NCBI GenBank assembly: GCA_022712815.1
Contig: JAFLJW010000191.1
Span: forward strand, 1-10,790
Length of the DNA stretch: 10,790 nt
DNA from: Pseudodesulfovibrio sp.
Lineage (GTDB): Bacteria > Desulfobacterota > Desulfovibrionia > Desulfovibrionales > Desulfovibrionaceae
Direction: 5' to 3'
In this document: positions 7,581 to 10,790 of the stretch, piece after piece
How the letters are laid out: every line of letters starts with the position of its first letter
Numbering within the stretch: position 1 is the stretch's first letter
The notes under the pieces: generated by a model
The model's database searches: none
Seen by the model: the letters and a program-made list of their open reading frames with translations, nothing else
What the model was told of the DNA's origin: nothing
Made by a program: the position numbers and the translations under genes

Positions 7581-9902
7581 TTATTCCTTCAGGCTCTCAA
7601 TCACGATCCGGGTCTCTTCAGCCAGCTTGGTCAAATTTTCAGTGTATTCCAAGGATTTTGCCATCTCGGAAACGGTCTTGACGGCGATGTCATTGACCAG
7701 TTCGATGCTGCGGCTCATCTCCTCGGTGGCAGCGGATTGTTCTTCTGAAGCCGAAGCGATATTCGAGACCTGAACAGCGTTATTGGTGACCAGAGAAACG
7801 ATCTCTTCCAGAGTCTCTCCAGACATATTCGCCTTTTCCGAGGCAATCTCCACGGCCTTGCCCGACTCTTCGACCCTGGCGATATTCTCTTTGGCGGAAG
7901 CCTGGATGGCCTGAATATTCTGACCGACCTCACGGGTGGCGTCCATGGTCTTTTCAGCCAGTTTGCGGACTTCATCCGCAACAACTGCAAAGCCCCGTCC
8001 TGCCTCACCTGCCCGGGCAGCCTCAATGGCCGCGTTGAGTGCCAGCAGGTTGGTCTGGTCCGCGATGTCGTTGATGACATTCATAACCTTGCCGATGGCA
8101 TTGGCCTGCTGGCCCAGCTCTCCCATGCTTTGCTTGAGGTTTTCGGTCCCTTTACGGACCTTGCCGATGGCATCGACGGCTTCACCGACAATACTGGCTC
8201 CCTGATCCGCCGTGGAGCGGGCCGTATCGGAATTTTCCGCAGCCTCGGCAGCGTTCTGAGCCACGTTCAGCACAACATCGCGCATCTCGTTCATGCCCGT
8301 CATTGTTTCATTGAGGCTGTTGCGCTGCTCCTCGGCACCAGCGATGACTTCCGTAAATTGGTTGGAAAGGTCGTCAGCCTTGGTAGACATGGCTTCAGAG
8401 GCCTGCGTGGCCTTTTTGGCGACATTGTTCATGCGATCAAGCAGCATGTTGAGTTGCGCCATGAGGTCTTGCACCCGCCCCAGGGCACCCTCTGCCTTGT
8501 CGGCTTGTTCCTTTGCCTTCGTAGTACTTTGTTCGGAGGAGGCGAGGCCGTCCTTGATGGAACCTTGCATGGCCACCATGGCCGACTTGAGTTCCTGTAA
8601 TTTGCCGATAAATCGACCTTCGATGTGAGCATCAAGGTTGCCCTTGTCCACCTCAAGTGCGAACTCGGTCAGCCTGACAAGGGGAATGTTCACATCGCGA
8701 CGGAACAACCACAGGAAAAGTATGGACAGGATTATGGCGATTATCACATTGGCAATGGAGGTTTTGCCCAGTGTGCTGAAGATGTGATCATGAAAGAATT
8801 CGCGCTCCGCCGCCACGGTGGTCGCTATGTCATCAACATAGATACCCATGCCGATAACCCAGCCCCATGGCTTGAATTGCTGGACGTAGGAGAGCTTGGG
8901 AAAACGTTCTTCGGTGGTGGTGCCGCCCTTTTGGGGCTTGGCCCAAAGATATGTGACAAAGCCTTTGCCTGTCTTGTCCACAGCCTTGACCATGGCCGAA
9001 AACAGATTCATCTCGCCATCAGTTTTGGTGGGTTCAGCCTTGAGGCCCTCCTGAAAAAAAGTGGCGCAGTCGTACTTCGGGTTATTCAGAAGCTTGCCGT
9101 CCAAAGCGGGGTCCGTGGGGTGCATGATCATTGTCGGCACGGGGGAGGTGTCGTTGTTGATCCAGAAATATCCGCCATCTGGCAGCCGCATCTTCCTGAT
9201 CGCCTCCAGAGCCTCGGTCTGCATTTGGGCCTCGACATCCTCAAGCCACGCGCCGGTTCCAAACACCCAGTTCAGGCCGGGCAGCAGGCGAACATACGAA
9301 ATTTTCGGTTTTGGCTCATCTTCACCGGGCTTGGTCCAGAGGTAATCAACCACGCCTTCGCCATTTTCCTCGCACACGGCAACCATCTCATTGAACAGAA
9401 ACGTTCCGGCCGGGTCCTTGAACTCGGACAAATCCTTGCCGTTGAGGGCGGGCTTGATGGGATGCATGATCATGACCGACTGCATATCGTTGATCCAGAT
9501 GTAGTTGCCGCCATCGTACCGCGCACCGGAAACGATGTTTGCTATGGTCTGCTCAAGCTCGGCCTGCTCCATGGTGTCTTTATTCTGTATGTAGAAATTC
9601 TCGGCCTGAGTGTAGACCGCATCCAGGACTTTTTTCAGCTCATCATGTTTTTTCTGCTTGAGCTTTTCGATATTCTGTGACTCGTCGTAGAATCGCTGGA
9701 TGGTGGTGTAGCCAACGGAAACGAGGTTTTCCAACTCGCTCTTCCGGCTTTCGTAAAGGTTGCTTTCCGTTCTGTCGGAACTGTCCAATGCAAAGGAGTT
9801 CAGGCTGACGTAAAAATAGGTCACGGTCAGAACCGTAGACAGAAGCATCATACCGACCAAAAAGCAGATGATCCGGCTTTGGACGGTGTTCAGGATTTTC
9901 AT
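7581..9902 (-). CDS. Methyl-accepting chemotaxis protein with tandem Cache sensor
   Basis: Transmembrane chemoreceptor of 773 residues. TM1 is about 11-33. The periplasmic region 34-381 holds two Cache-type repeats. Repeat 1 has NYIWIND and MIMHP (H147), then YLWTKP. Repeat 2 has GYFWINN and MIMHP (H261), then YLWAKP. TM2 is about 383-401, followed by HAMP (about 402-455) and a long helical signalling domain. The hairpin tip, DQTNLLALNAAIEAAR from D615, is the conserved CheA/CheW contact region. No NWETF-like pentapeptide ends the protein (last residues IVIESLKE), so CheR/CheB would have to act without a tether. The tandem Cache repeat with YxWI and MHP motifs resembles double-Cache modules that often bind small organic acids; the ligand is inferred only. 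The ATG follows GGGGGGAAG with about 6 nt spacing. It is the first gene of the operon with HK2 and the response regulator. Confidence 0.95.
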   Translation of the reverse strand: MKILNTVQSRIICFLVGMMLLSTVLTVTYFYVSLNSFALDSSDRTESNLYESRKSELENLVSVGYTTIQRFYDESQNIEKLKQKKHDELKKVLDAVYTQAENFYIQNKDTMEQAELEQTIANIVSGARYDGGNYIWINDMQSVMIMHPIKPALNGKDLSEFKDPAGTFLFNEMVAVCEENGEGVVDYLWTKPGEDEPKPKISYVRLLPGLNWVFGTGAWLEDVEAQMQTEALEAIRKMRLPDGGYFWINNDTSPVPTMIMHPTDPALDGKLLNNPKYDCATFFQEGLKAEPTKTDGEMNLFSAMVKAVDKTGKGFVTYLWAKPQKGGTTTEERFPKLSYVQQFKPWGWVIGMGIYVDDIATTVAAEREFFHDHIFSTLGKTSIANVIIAIILSILFLWLFRRDVNIPLVRLTEFALEVDKGNLDAHIEGRFIGKLQELKSAMVAMQGSIKDGLASSEQSTTKAKEQADKAEGALGRVQDLMAQLNMLLDRMNNVAKKATQASEAMSTKADDLSNQFTEVIAGAEEQRNSLNETMTGMNEMRDVVLNVAQNAAEAAENSDTARSTADQGASIVGEAVDAIGKVRKGTENLKQSMGELGQQANAIGKVMNVINDIADQTNLLALNAAIEAARAGEAGRGFAVVADEVRKLAEKTMDATREVGQNIQAIQASAKENIARVEESGKAVEIASEKANMSGETLEEIVSLVTNNAVQVSNIASASEEQSAATEEMSRSIELVNDIAVKTVSEMAKSLEYTENLTKLAEETRIVIESLKE

Positions 9903-9962
9903 TAAAATCTTCCCCCCAGTGAGACTGTTCGTGGAAATAAGATCACGGAATCTGGACCGCTT

Positions 9963-9975
9963 TCATGTTGCATGA
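9963..9975. repeat. Short interrupted palindrome in the chemoreceptor leader
   Basis: TCATG-TTG-CATGA lies about 12-24 nt downstream of the predicted transcription start of the chemoreceptor operon. It is a possible repressor site, but such 5-nt arms occur by chance at about this frequency. Confidence 0.2.
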
Positions 9976-9993
9976 CATTTTCCCATTCTAAAA

Positions 9994-10022
9994 ATAATAG
10001 AAAAACTATGATGATTGGTCAA
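9994..10022 (-). promoter_or_regulatory. Sigma70-type promoter of the chemoreceptor-HK2-regulator operon
   Basis: On the minus strand TTGACC (10022-10017, 5/6) is exactly 17 nt from TATTAT (9999-9994, 5/6). An AT-rich stretch directly upstream could act as an UP element. Transcription would start near 9987, giving a leader of about 85 nt. This is the best promoter in the window, and it suggests housekeeping-sigma control rather than the flagellar sigma28 often used for chemoreceptors. Confidence 0.65.
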
Positions 10023-10036
10023 TGATAATTATTCAA
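10018..10036. promoter_or_regulatory. Fur-box-like sequence over the -35 element
   Basis: The stretch holds AATGATAATTATT (10021-10033), which matches 12 of 13 central bases of the classic 19-bp Fur consensus and about 13 of 19 overall. It overlaps the -35 of the chemoreceptor promoter, where a bound repressor would block RNA polymerase. The region is AT-rich, so a chance match is quite possible. Confidence 0.25.
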
Positions 10037-10093
10037 ACGGATTACGGAATCAGCAGCAGCAAGCAGATGGTCTTTATCCATAAAAACATATAT

Positions 10094-10109
10094 GCTAAGA
10101 CGTTTTAGC
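10094..10109. repeat. 16-bp palindrome upstream of the radical SAM gene
   Basis: GCTAAGACGTTTTAGC is symmetric at 7 of 8 base pairs, the exception being a G-T pair. It lies 35 nt before the radical SAM start, where a promoter or operator would be expected. It is more likely a regulator site than a terminator, as no T-run follows. No convincing -35/-10 pair was found for this gene. Confidence 0.3.
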
Positions 10110-10127
10110 GGGTTTCCAAGCCGCCTC

Positions 10128-10171
10128 GGGAATGATAGTACCCGATGACTATGGACCATCAGGGAATGATA
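10128..10171 (+). repeat. Direct repeat GGGAATGATA around the radical SAM start
   Basis: GGGAATGATA occurs at 10128-10137 and again at 10162-10171, 34 nt apart; both copies are followed by one variable base and TA. The second copy covers the codons for M8 and I9 of the radical SAM protein. It may be a small local duplication or chance. It complicates start choice because each copy contains an ATG after GGGA. Confidence 0.35.
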
Positions 10172-10790
10172 ATACGACCGCCCAGCGAAGCCGGAAGCAT
10201 CCTGCTTCAGGTGACGCTTGGCTGTTCACACGGCAAATGTTCCTTTTGTGGAGCCTATCAGGGCAAGCGGTTCGGGATCAAGGACCGCGATATCGTCAGG
10301 AAAGATATTGAATTCGCAGCCCGCCACTGTACCCGGCAGCGACGATTGTTTCTCTGCGACGGCGATGCCATGATCATCCCTCAGAAACGGCTGATCGAAA
10401 TCCTGTCCGATATCCGTGAAGGATTACCCTGGCTGACCCGTGTCGGCACCTATGCCAGCGCCAAGAGCCTGCGCTTCAAGTCCGATGACGAATTACGGGA
10501 ACTCAGAAAACTGGGACTGGGCATTGTTTACATGGGCCTTGAATCCGGTGATGACGAGATTTTAAGGAGCATGAAAAAAAGCGGAGACAGTGCCTTGATC
10601 ATCGAACAGGGCCGCCGCGCCAAAAGGGCCGGATTCAAGCTCAACGTCACGGTCATCAATGGCCTTGGCGGGGTCGAAGGGTCGCTCAACCATGCCCGTG
10701 AAACGGCCCGCGCCCTGACCGAGATGGACCCCGACCAAATCGGCGCACTCAGCCTGATGCTCGTGCCTGGCACACCGTTGCACGAAAAAT
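10145..10790 (+). CDS. Radical SAM protein (partial, 3' end outside window)
   Basis: The window holds 215 codons of a radical SAM enzyme with no stop. The [4Fe-4S]-binding cysteines are C27, C32 and C35 in GCSHGKCSFC, a C-x4-C-x2-C spacing rather than the common C-x3-C-x2-C. As I recall, a COG1032-like group starting IIRPPSEA...LLQVTLGCSH has this same spacing. Downstream, FLCDGDAM occupies the place of the GGE SAM-binding strand, and YMGLESGDDEIL is the typical later barrel strand motif. The enzyme would cleave S-adenosylmethionine to a 5'-deoxyadenosyl radical; its substrate cannot be told. The ATG at 10145 is the first after an in-frame stop at 10136, but no good ribosome site precedes it; M3 or M8 (10166) could be the true start. 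It is divergent from the chemoreceptor operon and probably functionally separate. Confidence 0.88.
   Translation, partial: MTMDHQGMIIRPPSEAGSILLQVTLGCSHGKCSFCGAYQGKRFGIKDRDIVRKDIEFAARHCTRQRRLFLCDGDAMIIPQKRLIEILSDIREGLPWLTRVGTYASAKSLRFKSDDELRELRKLGLGIVYMGLESGDDEILRSMKKSGDSALIIEQGRRAKRAGFKLNVTVINGLGGVEGSLNHARETARALTEMDPDQIGALSLMLVPGTPLHEK

Noticed and set aside
8625..9680. Long open frame (351 codons) on the plus strand opposite the chemoreceptor
   Set aside because: It lies wholly antisense to conserved Cache, HAMP and membrane segments of the chemoreceptor, has no recognisable domain or ribosome site, and its translation reads like a codon-bias shadow.
10050..10067. CAG-rich run in the intergenic region as a possible microsatellite
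   Set aside because: Only three to four imperfect CAG units; too short to be a meaningful repeat.

Overview
This window looks like core chromosome of a Desulfovibrionales-type sulfate reducer (Desulfovibrio/Pseudodesulfovibrio-like). That placement is an inference from roughly 50% GC, a sensory gene load dominated by long hybrid kinases, a cysteine-rich PAS domain and a paired-Cache chemoreceptor. I see no rRNA, tRNA, CRISPR array, transposase or attachment site. The coding regions are dense and intact. The exceptions are the genes at the two edges, which run off the window.

Layout, left to right: (1) the 5' part of a tolQ-like proton-channel gene on the minus strand, leaving the left edge. 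(2) A divergent AT-rich intergenic region (607-897). (3) A 959-residue hybrid histidine kinase on the plus strand (HK1: pseudo-receiver, PAS, GAF, HisKA, HATPase, REC, HPt). (4) A 225-residue two-CBS plus ACT protein, also plus strand. (5) A strong bidirectional hairpin terminator at 4608-4643, where the plus-strand genes meet the minus-strand operon. (6) A minus-strand operon whose transcription order is methyl-accepting chemotaxis protein (9902-7581), hybrid histidine kinase HK2 (7564-5141: PAS, Cys-rich PAS, HisKA, HATPase, REC, HPt), then a single-domain response regulator (5108-4740). The gaps in it are 16 and 32 nt. (7) An intergenic region (9903-10144) with a near-consensus sigma70 promoter for that operon, a Fur-box-like sequence over its -35, and a palindrome in front of the divergent gene. 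(8) The 5' part of a radical SAM gene on the plus strand, leaving the right edge.

How the parts may work together: the minus-strand operon holds a membrane chemoreceptor, a phosphorelay kinase and a stand-alone receiver under one promoter and one terminator, with no CheA or CheW gene in view. A phosphorelay from HK2 H307 to D604 to H749 to D52 of the response regulator is the simplest reading. Whether the chemoreceptor feeds into it is unknown. HK1 shares the same catalytic core, but its N-terminal receiver lacks phospho-accepting residues and its HPt motif is altered around the histidine (HSITN instead of HSxKG). It may therefore signal differently. The CBS-ACT protein beside it is a likely small-molecule sensor of unknown target.

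The most noteworthy items are the chemoreceptor/hybrid-kinase/receiver operon, the four-cysteine cluster in a PAS domain of HK2, and the degenerate phosphotransfer modules at both ends of HK1. None of these by itself proves a new system.
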